From Candidatus Berkelbacteria bacterium (GTDB taxonomy: Bacteria; Patescibacteriota; UBA1384; DTJR01), in the NCBI GenBank assembly GCA_026397175.1, contig JAPLVK010000011.1, forward strand, positions 1 through 47,206: a stretch of DNA of 47,206 nt, in the 5' to 3' direction. The notes beneath the pieces were generated by a model. That model was not told the DNA's origin and ran no database searches. It saw nothing but the letters and a program-made list of their open reading frames with translations. Shown here piece after piece: positions 1 through 8,064 of this stretch (the stretch's first letter is position 1; every line of letters starts with the position of its first letter). The translations under genes were made by a program, and so were the position numbers.

Positions 1-44
1 CGGTAATTCGCCGACAGAGACACAATAAAATACCCAAAACAAAG

Positions 45-78
45 TAAAAACAAAAAAACTCGCCAAATAGCGAGTGGT
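45..78 (-). terminator. Rho-independent terminator (minus strand)
   Basis: A 6-bp stem, ACTCGC/GCGAGT, with a 6-nt loop is followed on the minus strand by a run of seven T and further T-rich sequence. It lies about 95 bases downstream of a first terminator behind rplK. It is either a backup terminator for the rplK unit or ends a short transcript I cannot identify between the two. I see no supportable gene in bases 77-157. Confidence 0.6.
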
Positions 79-157
79 TTTATATTTATGAGCCGGAAAT
101 TACACAACTTTTACAAAATTTGACATTTGCCGACAGGCCCCGAGTCACTAGTATGGA

Positions 158-190
158 GGGAAAAAGAATTCCCCGCCGCAAGGCGGGGTT
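158..190 (-). terminator. rplK terminator
   Basis: A perfect 7-bp GC stem, CCCCGCC/GGCGGGG, with loop GCAA lies 26 bases past the rplK stop codon. On the minus strand it is followed by AATTCTTTTT. The other side is also T-rich, so it could act in both directions. The stem core CCGCCGCAAGGCGG recurs next to tRNA-Trp near 5692, so this may be a small dispersed palindrome used as a terminator. Confidence 0.7.
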
Positions 191-215
191 TTCTTTATGT
201 CTTCTTTTAGATCTT

Positions 216-641
216 TTATTTGGTAACTTCGATTCCCATAGATCTGGCTGTGCCTTCGATAATCTTAACGGCTTGATTGATGTCTGTCGCGTTAAGATCA
301 ACCATTTTCTTTTCGGCAATTTCTTTAACTTGACTTGCACTCACCTTGCCGACTTTCTCCTTATTCGGAGTACCCGAACCCTTTTGGATATTTGCCGCTT
401 TTTTCAAGAGGACTGCAGCCGGCGGGGTTTTTAAGATAAAGTCAAATGTTCTGTCTTCGTAAATTGTAATTTCGGCCGGAACAATCAAATCACCCATTTC
501 GCGCGTCTTCTCGTTGAACTTTGTAACGAAATCCATAATATTAACACCGTGTTGACCCAAAGCCGGACCAATAGGAGGAGCAGGCGTGGCCTTTCCAGCC
601 AGTGCTTGAATTTTGATTTTGATTTTTACTTTTTTAGCCAT
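216..641 (-). CDS. rplK: 50S ribosomal protein L11
   Basis: The 141-residue product is full length for uL11. The N-terminal domain opens [20 protein letters not shown] and carries the Pro-rich [11 protein letters not shown] segment that binds L7/L12 and elongation factors. The C-terminal part, ending [10 protein letters not shown], binds the GTPase-associated region of 23S rRNA. It is the last gene of a secE-nusG-rplK run, 45 bases after nusG. In most bacteria rplA (L1) follows directly; here a strong terminator follows instead and no rplA is visible in the remaining 215 bases. The ATG start matches the family N-terminus. Confidence 0.97.
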   Translation of the reverse strand: MAKKVKIKIKIQALAGKATPAPPIGPALGQHGVNIMDFVTKFNEKTREMGDLIVPAEITIYEDRTFDFILKTPPAAVLLKKAANIQKGSGTPNKEKVGKVSASQVKEIAEKKMVDLNATDINQAVKIIEGTARSMGIEVTK

Positions 642-686
642 TTTTTTCTTTATAAACTTTACGAACTTTTTACTTTATGAACTCAT

Positions 687-1241
687 CTACACTTTCTTCG
701 CCTGCAAGAAGTCAATATTAGCAGGGGTTTCTCGACCAAACATATTTACCGAAACCTTTATCTTGCCTTTTTCCTCATCAATTTCCGAAACCTTACCTTC
801 AAAGCCCTTAAGTGGACCATCGTTGATTCTAACCAAATCACCAATTTTAAACTCAATTTTATGCTTGGGCTCTTTGACAGCCATTCTTTTCATGATTCTG
901 GCAATTTCTTCTTCACCAACAGGAGTGGGTCGAACTCCAAATCCAACAAATCCGGTAACATTCGGGGTATTGCGGACAACATACCACGATTCATCCGTGA
1001 CAATCATTTCAACCAGCACATAGCCCGGAAAAATTTTCTTTTCCACAACATTCCTCTTACCGTTTTTGATCTCGATCTGTTTTTCGACAGGGACGATAAC
1101 ATTAAAAACAAAATCATGAATTCCGGTCGTCTCAATTCTTTGCTTCAAATTTTCCGCAACTTGATCTTCATATCCGGCATAGGTATGGATCACATACCAC
1201 CCTCTTTTTCCTTCTTGTTTGATATTTCTTTTTAAACTCAT
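687..1241 (-). CDS. nusG: Transcription termination/antitermination factor NusG
   Basis: The 184-residue protein has the NGN domain at about residues 14-125, with the WYVIHTYAGYEDQVAENL opening and the FPGYVLVEM core. A KOW domain follows at about 130-180 (GDLVRINDGPLKGFEGKV). NusG binds RNA polymerase and, through the KOW domain, Rho or the ribosome, coupling transcription with termination or translation. It lies 4 bases after secE, the classic secE-nusG pair, so the two are almost certainly co-transcribed. Length and domain order are normal. Confidence 0.97.
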   Translation of the reverse strand: MSLKRNIKQEGKRGWYVIHTYAGYEDQVAENLKQRIETTGIHDFVFNVIVPVEKQIEIKNGKRNVVEKKIFPGYVLVEMIVTDESWYVVRNTPNVTGFVGFGVRPTPVGEEEIARIMKRMAVKEPKHKIEFKIGDLVRINDGPLKGFEGKVSEIDEEKGKIKVSVNMFGRETPANIDFLQAKKV

Positions 1242-1245
1242 ATGG

Positions 1246-1440
1246 TTATCCTATTTTAGAAATTGCCATTTTAAAAAGTTCGGTGAAGCCAAAATCGATC
1301 AATCCAAGAATCGTGCCGCTAATTATTAGCGCTATAACAACAATTACCGTATCGTTATAAACCCTTTTTCTTGAAGGCCAACTGATCGCTTTAATTTCCG
1401 TGGCGATTCCATTGACCCAATTTGAAAGTGAATTAAACAT
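1246..1440 (-). CDS. secE: Preprotein translocase subunit SecE
   Basis: The 64-residue product is a single-span SecE. It has an amphipathic N-terminal helix, the conserved EIKAISWPSRKRVYNDTVIV cytoplasmic motif, and one membrane segment at about residues 32-55. SecE clamps the two halves of SecY in the Sec channel. It is of the short single-TM type usual outside Gammaproteobacteria. It sits directly upstream of nusG. The ATG at 1440 is preceded by an AAAGGAAAAA stretch that can act as ribosome binding site. Confidence 0.95.
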   Translation of the reverse strand: MFNSLSNWVNGIATEIKAISWPSRKRVYNDTVIVVIALIISGTILGLIDFGFTELFKMAISKIG

Positions 1441-1542
1441 TTTTTCCTTTAAAAAATACCACTAAATATTTAATGGCATTCTTGCTCGATTACCTTGATA
1501 AATTATAGCTTGAAGCCACGCGTTTGTCAATCTTTTGTTCCA

Positions 1543-2554
1543 TTAATCAAATTTTAATGCTTTTCTCCTTAAATAAATGCTTTGAACGACTCCCAGAATC
1601 GCTGATTCAATTATAACCGAAGTTCCACCATATGAAACCAAGGGCAAAGGGATTCCGGTTACCGGCATAATTCCGATATTCATCCCGATATTTACCAGTG
1701 CCTGAAACAAGATAAAAGACGCGGCACCCAGTAAGGATCACCGATCCGACAAATCCAGTCGCCTCCGCCCAGCCGGAAAAAATAAAGTCAATGTGAGCGA
1801 CTGGCAGAAATTGCAATTGACTTTGCGTTGCACCACCAAATCCCTTACCAAAAAGTCCACCCGATCCAACCGCGATTTTGGCTTGGCTTACATTATAACC
1901 ACTCCCCAATGTGTCTAAATTTGGTTCAATAAAAGCTGTTACCCGGCTCTTTTGATATGGTTTTAACTTCATCCAAACAAACGGAGAAATAAGAGCAATT
2001 AAAATCAACCCTCCGATAATTATTTTCATTGGAACCTTGACTGCAAAAAATATAATCAAGACCCCAAAAAGGATTGTAAGGGCAGTTCCGAGGTCGGGCT
2101 CTTTCATAATCAATAAAACCGGAATCGCCGTTAAAACCAAAAAATATAAAACATTCAAGAGGGTTGGTTTGATATCTTTTGCAAAAAAGCTGCCGGCAAA
2201 AAAAAGGAATATCAGCTTCATAAGCTCTGATGGTTGAAATTGAAAAAATCCAAGATCAATCCACCTTCTTGATCCAAAAATAGAGAGACCAACAAAATCA
2301 ACCACGAAAAGCAAAATTACGCCGAAAATAAATAAATAAGAATAAAACGATCTAAATTCACGATAGTCAAACAACATCAACAAAAAATAAATAACGGCAC
2401 CAACGCCAATATATATAATTTGGCTGCTAGCCAGATAGGTCTTACCGGAAACAGAAGTAATGCTATACAAAGTAGCAACTCCTGCGATAGCAAGCAGGAT
2501 TGGGACTACAACCAAAGTCCAGTCGAGCTCTTTATTGATCCTTGGTAGTTTCAC
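1543..2554 (-). pseudogene. rodA: Rod-shape SEDS protein RodA, frameshifted with internal deletion
   Basis: The first 274 or so codons, from a GTG start at 2554, encode a SEDS peptidoglycan polymerase: many membrane segments, FQFQPSELMKL and the EPDLGTAL motif. After GFVGSVIL the frame reads into junk and stops at 1607. The family C-terminus (MPVTGIPLPLVSYGGTS then ESAILGVVQSI) continues in another frame to a TAA at 1543. The join near 1735 also lacks roughly 30 residues, including the usual cytoplasmic loop and part of a membrane helix, so this is a deletion plus frame change, not a single-base slip. The start overlaps ileS by 23 bases. It could be a true pseudogene or an assembly error. Confidence 0.85.
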
Positions 2555-5468
2555 TTAACCTAATATACACTTTTCCATAAGATATTTTTGCCTCAAAATA
2601 CTCGGCATCTTGCTTTGATTCATTTTCGAGCTTTTTTAACGAGGCGGAATTCATAATCTCTTTTTTGTTTTCGTCTGTCAACTTTTCTGAATCAAAGTCA
2701 GTTGCGTAAAATGCAGAGATTTTTTCTGATGGCTTAAGTCCCATTTTCTTTCGTTTATCTTGAATTGCCCTGATAATTTCGCGGATGTTCCCCAGATTTT
2801 GAAGCCGCTCATTAATTTCCGATTCGATTATCACCTCTAAATCATTTTGCTTAAATTTGAGCGGACTGGAAAATTTCTTTTCATTTGTTTTCTGTTCGAT
2901 ATTAAGCTCGTCGAGAATAAGCGATTCAAACTCTTTTTGTTTTGACCCAAAGGAAACATTAAAATAAATTTTTTCGAGTGGTTGGCGGACACGGATAAGT
3001 TTTTGGGAGCGAAGAGAATGCCCGACTTCCACAGTTTCTCTTGCCTTTTTCATATCCTTCTCGATCTCTTCATCAATTAACTCTTGCTCGGCCTTGGGCC
3101 ATTCGGCCAAATGCACACTTATTGGATCATTTTTATCCCTGACTGTTTGCCAAATATTTTCTGAAATAAACGGTGAAAACGGCGCCATAACTTTGGCAAG
3201 GTTTTTTAAAACGAGATGAATCGTATCGAAGGCCGATAGTTTATCTTCTTCGCTTTCCGATCTAAACCGCTCCCGACTTCTTCTCAACCACCAAGTCGAA
3301 AAATCATCTATAAAAGACCTAATTTCCCTTGTGGATAAAACGGTCTCGTAATTATTTAAATTTGCCTCAACGGACAAAATTAAATCTTGTAGTCGCGAAA
3401 TGATCCATTGATCCAAGACATTTTGGTTTCCCTTTTCACAACTTGATTTTGAGCCGATTTCTTTATAAATTTCATAAAAACTTACTATATTATAAGTTGT
3501 ATTAATAACCTTGTTATAAATTTCGCGAAGATCAACTTCTTTAAAAAACAGATTGTCGGCTTGCATAACAACAGAGTTCATCAGATAAAACCTTAGAGCA
3601 TCAGCACAATACCGATCGAAAATATCCGAAGGGTCTGGATAATTTTTGAGTCGCTTGGACATTTTTTTGCCATCTTCGGCCAAGATTATTCCATTTACAG
3701 CAACATTTTTATAAGCCGGCTTGCCCATTATCGCAGTAGATAAAATGTGCAGATAATAAAACCAAGCACGAGTTTGATCAATTCCCTCTCCGATAAATTC
3801 TGCTGGAAAATTTGCCTCGAATTTTTCTTTATTTTCAAATGGATAATGCATTTGAGCATATGGCATTGAGCCAGAATCAAACCAAGTATCTAGAACATCC
3901 GGAACCCTCTTCATCTTACCGTCGCAGGACATACAGGCAAAATCTAATTTATCAGTAATGTGCTTATGAAGGTCTGTAATTTTTTGTCCTGACGCTTCTT
4001 CCAGCTCGGCAACTGAACCAAAAACTTTAATCTCGTTGCATTTATCACATTTCCAGATTGGTAGAACCGAAGCCCAATATCGTTGTCTGGAAATCGACCA
4101 GTCGCGAGCGCCTTCGAGCCATTTTCCAAAGCGACCTGCCTTGAGATGATCAGGATTCCAATTAATTGATTCGGCTAATTCGATTACTTCGCTCTTAATC
4201 TTCTCAACCGCAACAAACCACGAAGTTGTTGCGTAATTAATAAGCGGTGTGTCACAGCGCCAACAGTGCGGGTACGAGTGCTCATATTCTTTACTGCTGA
4301 ACAACAAATCCTTTTTCTCTAAGTATTCAATAATTTTTTTATCTGTTGCTCTAACATCATTTGCCGGTTTAACTGACAGGCCAGAGAATCCTCCATAACC
4401 AGATTTAATAATTCCATCCATGCCAACATGCTGAATAAATGGCAAATCTAATTTTTTACCCAAATTCATATCATCTTCACCAAACGCCGGAGCGATATGC
4501 ACAATTCCTGTCCCATCTTCGGTCGTGATAAAGTCCGCTTCAACAATTTGCCAGCCATTTTCAGCATTTTTAATATTTTTAATCGGGTCGAAACCAAAAA
4601 GCGGTTGATATTTTAGTCCGACTAAGTCATGACCCTTGAATTCTTCGACAGTTTTATATTTGTCCTTGCCAAAAATTCTCTGCAAACAATCTTTCGCCAA
4701 AATAAATTGGACAAATTTTTTACTTCTCTGATCTTTTTTCTCAATTTTTACATAATCGATGTCAGCACCGACAGCCAATACAACATTGCCGATCAATGTC
4801 CATGGTGTTGTTGTCCAAGCTAAAATTGATGTATCTGGCTCATCCTTTAGTCGAAACTCGGTAATAACTGACAAGTCCTTAATATTCTTATAACCCTCGG
4901 CAACTTCGGATTGCGACAGAGTTGTTTCACAGCGAGGACAAATATGCATCGAGCGGTAACCCTCATAAATCAACTTTTTGTCCCAAAGATTCTTAAAAAC
5001 CCACCAAACGGATTCCATGTACTCTAGGTCCATGGTTTTATAGGGGTTGTCCATATCAACCCAACGCCCCAATCGTTCAATTGTGCCTTTCCATTCTTCT
5101 GCGTATCGTAAAACTTTCGAACGGCAGAATTCATTAAACTTTTCGACTCCGTATTCCTCAATCTGTTTCTTGGTTTTGATTCCAAGCTCCTTTTCGGCAA
5201 TGTTTTCAATCGGCAGACCGTGGCAATCCCAGCCCCAGCGCCGCTCCACCCTCTTCCCCTGCATCGTGAAAAAACGAGGGTAAACATCCTTGACTGTCGA
5301 AGCTAGGATATGTCCATAGTGCGGAAGTCCTGTCGCAAACGGCGGCCCGTCATAAAAAACATAAGGTTTGTCTTTGGGTCGCTCGGAGATTGATCTTTCA
5401 AAAATTTTATTCTCACGCCAGAAATTGAGGATTTCTTCTTCTTTTTGTGAATATGGTGATTTTTCCAT
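2532..5468 (-). CDS. ileS: Isoleucyl-tRNA synthetase, type 2
   Basis: This 978-residue class I synthetase charges tRNA-Ile. The HIGH-like PHYGH lies at residues 49-53 inside DGPPFATGLPHYGH, and the KMSKR signature is present (GKKMSKRLKNYPDP). Between them is a large CP1 editing domain with the TTPWTL motif. A CDKC...CMSC zinc knuckle precedes VPDVLDTWFDSG, as in the archaeal/eukaryotic-like type 2 enzymes common in CPR. The C-terminus holds the anticodon-binding helices and a short tail domain. It follows tRNA-Trp by about 145 bases. The start at 5468 gives the expected N-terminus, although no strong Shine-Dalgarno is visible. Confidence 0.96.
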   Translation of the reverse strand: MEKSPYSQKEEEILNFWRENKIFERSISERPKDKPYVFYDGPPFATGLPHYGHILASTVKDVYPRFFTMQGKRVERRWGWDCHGLPIENIAEKELGIKTKKQIEEYGVEKFNEFCRSKVLRYAEEWKGTIERLGRWVDMDNPYKTMDLEYMESVWWVFKNLWDKKLIYEGYRSMHICPRCETTLSQSEVAEGYKNIKDLSVITEFRLKDEPDTSILAWTTTPWTLIGNVVLAVGADIDYVKIEKKDQRSKKFVQFILAKDCLQRIFGKDKYKTVEEFKGHDLVGLKYQPLFGFDPIKNIKNAENGWQIVEADFITTEDGTGIVHIAPAFGEDDMNLGKKLDLPFIQHVGMDGIIKSGYGGFSGLSVKPANDVRATDKKIIEYLEKKDLLFSSKEYEHSYPHCWRCDTPLINYATTSWFVAVEKIKSEVIELAESINWNPDHLKAGRFGKWLEGARDWSISRQRYWASVLPIWKCDKCNEIKVFGSVAELEEASGQKITDLHKHITDKLDFACMSCDGKMKRVPDVLDTWFDSGSMPYAQMHYPFENKEKFEANFPAEFIGEGIDQTRAWFYYLHILSTAIMGKPAYKNVAVNGIILAEDGKKMSKRLKNYPDPSDIFDRYCADALRFYLMNSVVMQADNLFFKEVDLREIYNKVINTTYNIVSFYEIYKEIGSKSSCEKGNQNVLDQWIISRLQDLILSVEANLNNYETVLSTREIRSFIDDFSTWWLRRSRERFRSESEEDKLSAFDTIHLVLKNLAKVMAPFSPFISENIWQTVRDKNDPISVHLAEWPKAEQELIDEEIEKDMKKARETVEVGHSLRSQKLIRVRQPLEKIYFNVSFGSKQKEFESLILDELNIEQKTNEKKFSSPLKFKQNDLEVIIESEINERLQNLGNIREIIRAIQDKRKKMGLKPSEKISAFYATDFDSEKLTDENKKEIMNSASLKKLENESKQDAEYFEAKISYGKVYIRLSETTKDQ

Positions 5469-5612
5469 TTATTTTAAAATTATTTCGGTTGTGTCGGAGT
5501 CGGTCACATGTCCTCGCCTGCTGGCTCGGCTAGTTTCGAGTTCCACCCTCGAAACCCCCGCCTCACATTGCTCAATTTGGTCGAAGACCATGAGCGAGCG
5601 AAGCGAGTCGAA

Positions 5613-5686
5613 TGGCAGGCCCTAGAGGAGTCGAACCTCTGACTGTGGTTTTGGAGACCACCATTATACCGTTTAACCAAGGGCCT
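5613..5686 (-). tRNA. tRNA-Trp (CCA anticodon)
   Basis: Read on the minus strand this is a 70-nt cloverleaf plus discriminator G and an encoded CCA. The acceptor stem is AGGCCCT/AGGGCCT, the anticodon loop is CTCCAAA with anticodon CCA, and the T-loop is TTCGACT. It lies between rpmG and ileS, near secE-nusG, a common location for trpT in bacteria. Confidence 0.96.
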
Positions 5687-5718
5687 ACATCCGCCTTGCG
5701 GCGGAATAAAATTTCAAT

Positions 5719-5886
5719 CTACTTGGACTCTTTGTGTACAGTATGTTTTTTGCACTTTGGACAGTGTTTTTTCAACTCCAATTTGGTTATGGGTTGAATG
5801 TTGGATCTTTGCGTTATTTTATTTCTTGATCCGCAAATCGTACATTCTAAAACCAAACAATTTAATCGTGTTCCTTTTTTTGCCAT
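5719..5886 (-). CDS. rpmG: 50S ribosomal protein L33
   Basis: This 55-residue gene is too short for the ORF track. It starts MAKKGTRLNCLVLECTICGS and ends HCPKCKKHTVHKESK. Two CxxC pairs (C15/C18 and C43/C46) make it the zinc-binding C+ form of bL33. It lies directly upstream of tRNA-Trp, matching the usual rpmG-trnW-secE-nusG order, here interrupted by ileS and rodA. A small palindrome, TCCGCC/GGCGGA, separates it from the tRNA. Confidence 0.95.
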   Translation of the reverse strand: MAKKGTRLNCLVLECTICGSRNKITQRSNIQPITKLELKKHCPKCKKHTVHKESK

Positions 5887-5888
5887 AT

Positions 5889-6116
5889 TTACCTCTTCTT
5901 CATGTTTCTTATTACTTTTAATATTGTCAATAAAATTGCCAGTAAAATAAGGATCAATCCAACTATCAACAGAAAAGTGCCACTCGAAAAACTGTTTTGA
6001 GTTACCGAATCGGCGCTTGCTAAAAACGAAGGATTATTTGCTTGGACCAAACTAACAATTCCAATTATTAACAAAAAGACGCTGACTGTGTAAGATGTAA
6101 AAATATTTTTTATCAT
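5889..6116 (-). CDS. Small two-span membrane protein, unknown
   Basis: The 75-residue product has hydrophobic segments at about residues 10-27 (VSVFLLIIGIVSLV) and 46-66 (GTFLLIVGLILILLAILLTI). They are joined by a Ser/Asn-rich loop that is probably outside the cell, and the protein ends with a basic KVIRNMKKR tail. I do not recognise the family. It ends 2 bases before rpmG, so it is likely co-transcribed with rpmG and the tRNAs. The hydrophobic pattern and tight packing make it more convincing than a chance ORF. Confidence 0.7.
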   Translation of the reverse strand: MIKNIFTSYTVSVFLLIIGIVSLVQANNPSFLASADSVTQNSFSSGTFLLIVGLILILLAILLTILKVIRNMKKR

Positions 6117-6136
6117 ATTTTTCCTTTTTATTAATT

Positions 6137-6212
6137 TGGAGCCGTTGACCGGATTCGAACCGGTGACCTACTCCTTACCATGGAGTTGCTCTACCAGCTG
6201 AGCTACAACGGC
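6137..6212 (-). tRNA. tRNA-Thr (GGU anticodon)
   Basis: This is a complete 76-nt cloverleaf on the minus strand. The acceptor is GCCGTTG/CAACGGC, the D-stem GCTC/GAGC, the anticodon stem ACTCC/GGAGT with loop ATGGTAA (anticodon GGT) and the T-stem ACCGG/CCGGT. The discriminator is T and CCA is encoded. Confidence 0.96.
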
Positions 6213-6238
6213 AGAATTTTGAGTGAAGGAGCGAAGTG

Positions 6239-6380
6239 TGGTGCCGGGTGAAGGATTTGGTCACCGGTCGATTTCTGCTGAAATCGCCGTCGACCCCGCC
6301 TCGGCCCGTCGGCCTCCGGCTTTCAAATCCTCACCGTCCCAAATATTTTCCCGCTTGGGGCAAGCCCCAATCGGGAAAAT
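6239..6380. repeat. tRNA-Tyr 3'-end duplicate plus GC-rich palindromes
   Basis: Bases 6239-6259 repeat exactly the 21 nt at the 3' end of the neighbouring tRNA-Tyr (6382-6402), including its CCA. Beyond that, CAAATCCTCACC near 6325 is a near-perfect inverted copy of the same T-arm. The interval also holds the hairpin CGATTTC/GAAATCG and an imperfect palindrome ending in ATTTTCCCG/CGGGAAAAT (about 6341-6380). There is no intact tRNA here. It looks like a tRNA remnant rearranged with palindromic inserts. Confidence 0.7.
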
Positions 6381-6381
6381 C

Positions 6382-6468
6382 TGGTGCCGGGTGAAGGATT
6401 TGAACCTCCGTAGCCACAAGGGCGTCAGATTTACAGTCTGATGCAATTGACCGCTCTGCCAACCCGGC
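6382..6468 (-). tRNA. tRNA-Tyr (GUA anticodon)
   Basis: This 87-nt tRNA with a long variable arm (class II) is on the minus strand. The acceptor is GCCGGGT paired with ACCCGGC. The anticodon stem is TCAGA/TCTGA with loop CTGTAAA (anticodon GTA). The T-loop is TTCAAAT, the discriminator A, and CCA is encoded. It lies between two tRNA-Thr genes, as in the Thr-Tyr-(Gly)-Thr cluster near secE in many bacteria. Confidence 0.96.
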
Positions 6469-6606
6469 AAATATTAGCTTCCAGCTTCCAGCCGTCAGCA
6501 AAATACTCTGTCAAAATAACTTGTCCCACTCCAGTAAACTTACGCGGGACACACTTCTTTTTTTATTCGGTGGCTGCGCCACGCGAAGCTCCGAAAGAGC
6601 GAAGTG

Positions 6607-6681
6607 TGGAGCCAGCGAAGGGATTCGAACCCCCGACCGTCACTTTACAAAAGTGCTGCTCTACCACTGAGCTACGCTGGC
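6607..6681 (-). tRNA. tRNA-Thr (UGU anticodon)
   Basis: This 75-nt cloverleaf on the minus strand has acceptor GCCAGCG/CGCTGGC, D-stem GCTC/GAGC, anticodon loop TTTGTAA (anticodon TGT), discriminator T and encoded CCA. The first anticodon-stem pair is a G-A mismatch and the T-stem has two G-U pairs, so it is slightly weak but complete. The 13 nt after CCA (ACACTTCGCTC with CC before) recur after the Tyr-like fragment at 6228-6241, so the trailer was duplicated too. Confidence 0.93.
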
Positions 6682-6690
6682 TTATTTACT

Positions 6691-6742
6691 GCTCTACTTC
6701 ACCCCGCCCCTCTCGGGCGGGGCAAGCTGAGCTATCTCGGCG
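6691..6742 (-). pseudogene. tRNA 5'-half remnant with a GC hairpin in its D-loop
   Basis: On the minus strand the sequence reads like the 5' half of a tRNA: an acceptor-like CGCCGAG, then ATAGCTCAGCT, then GTAGAGCAG. The D-stem GCTC/GAGC is intact. The D-loop is split by about 26 nt centred on a perfect 8-bp hairpin, CCCCGCCC/GGGCGGGG. No anticodon, T-arm or 3' half follows; tRNA-Thr(UGU) begins 10 bases later. The 5' half resembles tRNA-Phe, but that assignment is weak. Confidence 0.6.
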
Positions 6743-6819
6743 AAAATCAAATTTAACAATCGGCACTTCGTACCTTAAATGATATTATCAGAAAAACTTT
6801 ATTACCTCAAGCGCTATCT

Positions 6820-7359
6820 TCAGAACGGTTTGTTTTTGAGCTCTTCGAGCCACTTTTTATATTTTGAGTTTTTTGAGTCCAGCCGAACACATTTTTTGGC
6901 ATTCGCGATCGCTTCTTTCTTATCACCTTGAGAATTTAAGGCAAAAGATAAATTAAAATATTGACTTGCCGAATTGCTGTCCAATTTAATTGCTTCATTT
7001 AAAGCATCAATCGCATCTTTAAAATTTCTCTGATCAAGATAGATGACCCCCAAACGCGAGTAAATTCTAGAATTTTTTGGGTCTTGTTTGGCAGCTTCGA
7101 TATACCACTTCTCGGCAGATATATATTGTTTCTTAGAAAAGAGATCTTCTGCTTTAAGGAATGTTTCATCCCCTTCCGACCTCGCAAATACCCTGGGTTC
7201 GATTTCTTTTTCTTCTTGAAGAATAGCTGCTGTGTTTCCATTTAATATCACCGAATCCTCTGTAACCGGTGTTTCTTTTTGCACCAAATAAGCCCTTCGC
7301 CAGACAATTACAAACCCGGCTATCAGGAGCGCCAGTATTATCAGTGGATAAATAATCAT
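6820..7359 (-). CDS. Membrane-anchored TPR protein
   Basis: This 179-residue protein has an N-terminal membrane anchor (residues 3-21, YPLIILALLIAGFVIVW), a linker, and about three tetratricopeptide repeats from residue 68 on. Typical repeat signatures are visible: AEKWYIEAAKQDPKNSRIYS, LGVIYLDQRNFKDAIDALNE and YFNLSFALNSQGDKKEAI. TPR arrays bind partner proteins; the partner is unknown. It overlaps nothing but starts one base before the end of the delta-prime-like gene, so the two are probably translated from one mRNA. Confidence 0.85.
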   Translation of the reverse strand: MIIYPLIILALLIAGFVIVWRRAYLVQKETPVTEDSVILNGNTAAILQEEKEIEPRVFARSEGDETFLKAEDLFSKKQYISAEKWYIEAAKQDPKNSRIYSRLGVIYLDQRNFKDAIDALNEAIKLDSNSASQYFNLSFALNSQGDKKEAIANAKKCVRLDSKNSKYKKWLEELKNKPF

Positions 7360-7360
7360 T

Positions 7361-8032
7361 TTAAAGTTTTTCTTTTATGGCCCTATTATAAATATACAAG
7401 TCCTCTAAAATCAGCTTTAAATTTACATTTGTGCTGTCTAGCTTAATTAAACCCTTAGCAATTTTTTTGTAAAGGTGTTTATTAACATCATTTAACCCTT
7501 TTATTTTAATTTCTTCAAGCCCCCCCATTAGCATATCCTTAATTTCGTCTTTTTCAATGTTTTTGATTTCTAAAACAAACTGTGAAAATGACTTATTATC
7601 AACCATATCCAATATACTTTGACGATCGTGAATTATGTTATGATCAAAGATAAATTTTTGGCACCTGGATTTTATGGTGGCAATAATCCTAGAAGTGGTT
7701 GAGGAAAATAAAATAATTCTGCCATAATCCGGTGGCTCCTCAAGTGTTTTTAATAAAGTGTTTGATTGCTCCAAATTTAATTTATCGGCCGAATATACTG
7801 AAAATAACCTGAATGGGCTGGAATGGGGTTTGAGTTCAAATTTGTTTATTTGCTCGCGAAGGTCCTTAACTCCCCCGTCGGGATAAAAAAACAGGTTGTC
7901 GCTTTTGCTGATATTGAGCTCATCGGATATTTTTTTGGAAATATCCTCCCAGTCATGAATACCGGAACCAATAATCAATAATGGTTGGGACGAATTTTGT
8001 AAATTTTGAATAAGTTCTTGCTTTATTGGCAT
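7361..8032 (-). CDS. holB: DNA polymerase III delta-prime-like clamp-loader subunit
   Basis: This 223-residue AAA+-type protein has the segment NTLLKTLEEPPDYGRIILFSS followed by an IKSRCQKFIF sensor stretch. That is diagnostic of delta-prime/gamma-tau clamp-loader subunits. The P-loop is degenerate: LLIIGSGIHDWEDISKK stands where GxxxxGKS/T would be, so it probably does not hydrolyse ATP, as is known for delta-prime. It is shorter than usual (about 300 residues), with a reduced C-terminal collar domain. The symbol is by family similarity. The gene is followed directly by the TPR gene. Confidence 0.8.
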   Translation of the reverse strand: MPIKQELIQNLQNSSQPLLIIGSGIHDWEDISKKISDELNISKSDNLFFYPDGGVKDLREQINKFELKPHSSPFRLFSVYSADKLNLEQSNTLLKTLEEPPDYGRIILFSSTTSRIIATIKSRCQKFIFDHNIIHDRQSILDMVDNKSFSQFVLEIKNIEKDEIKDMLMGGLEEIKIKGLNDVNKHLYKKIAKGLIKLDSTNVNLKLILEDLYIYNRAIKEKL

Positions 8033-8064
8033 GATAAGATTAAAATTATGTTACAAGGAACAAA

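Noticed and set aside
5533-5553. AGGGTGGAAC in the ileS leader, resembling the T-box core
   Set aside because: It lies in the loop of a simple TTTCGAG/CTCGAAA hairpin, the CCGCGG continuation is absent, and UGGA would not match the A discriminator expected for tRNA-Ile; no stem I or specifier loop is evident.
6223-6782. Several ORFs in the tRNA cluster with FEPPT/DLNLRSHK-type peptides
   Set aside because: These peptides are translations of tRNA T-arms and are a well-known annotation artefact.
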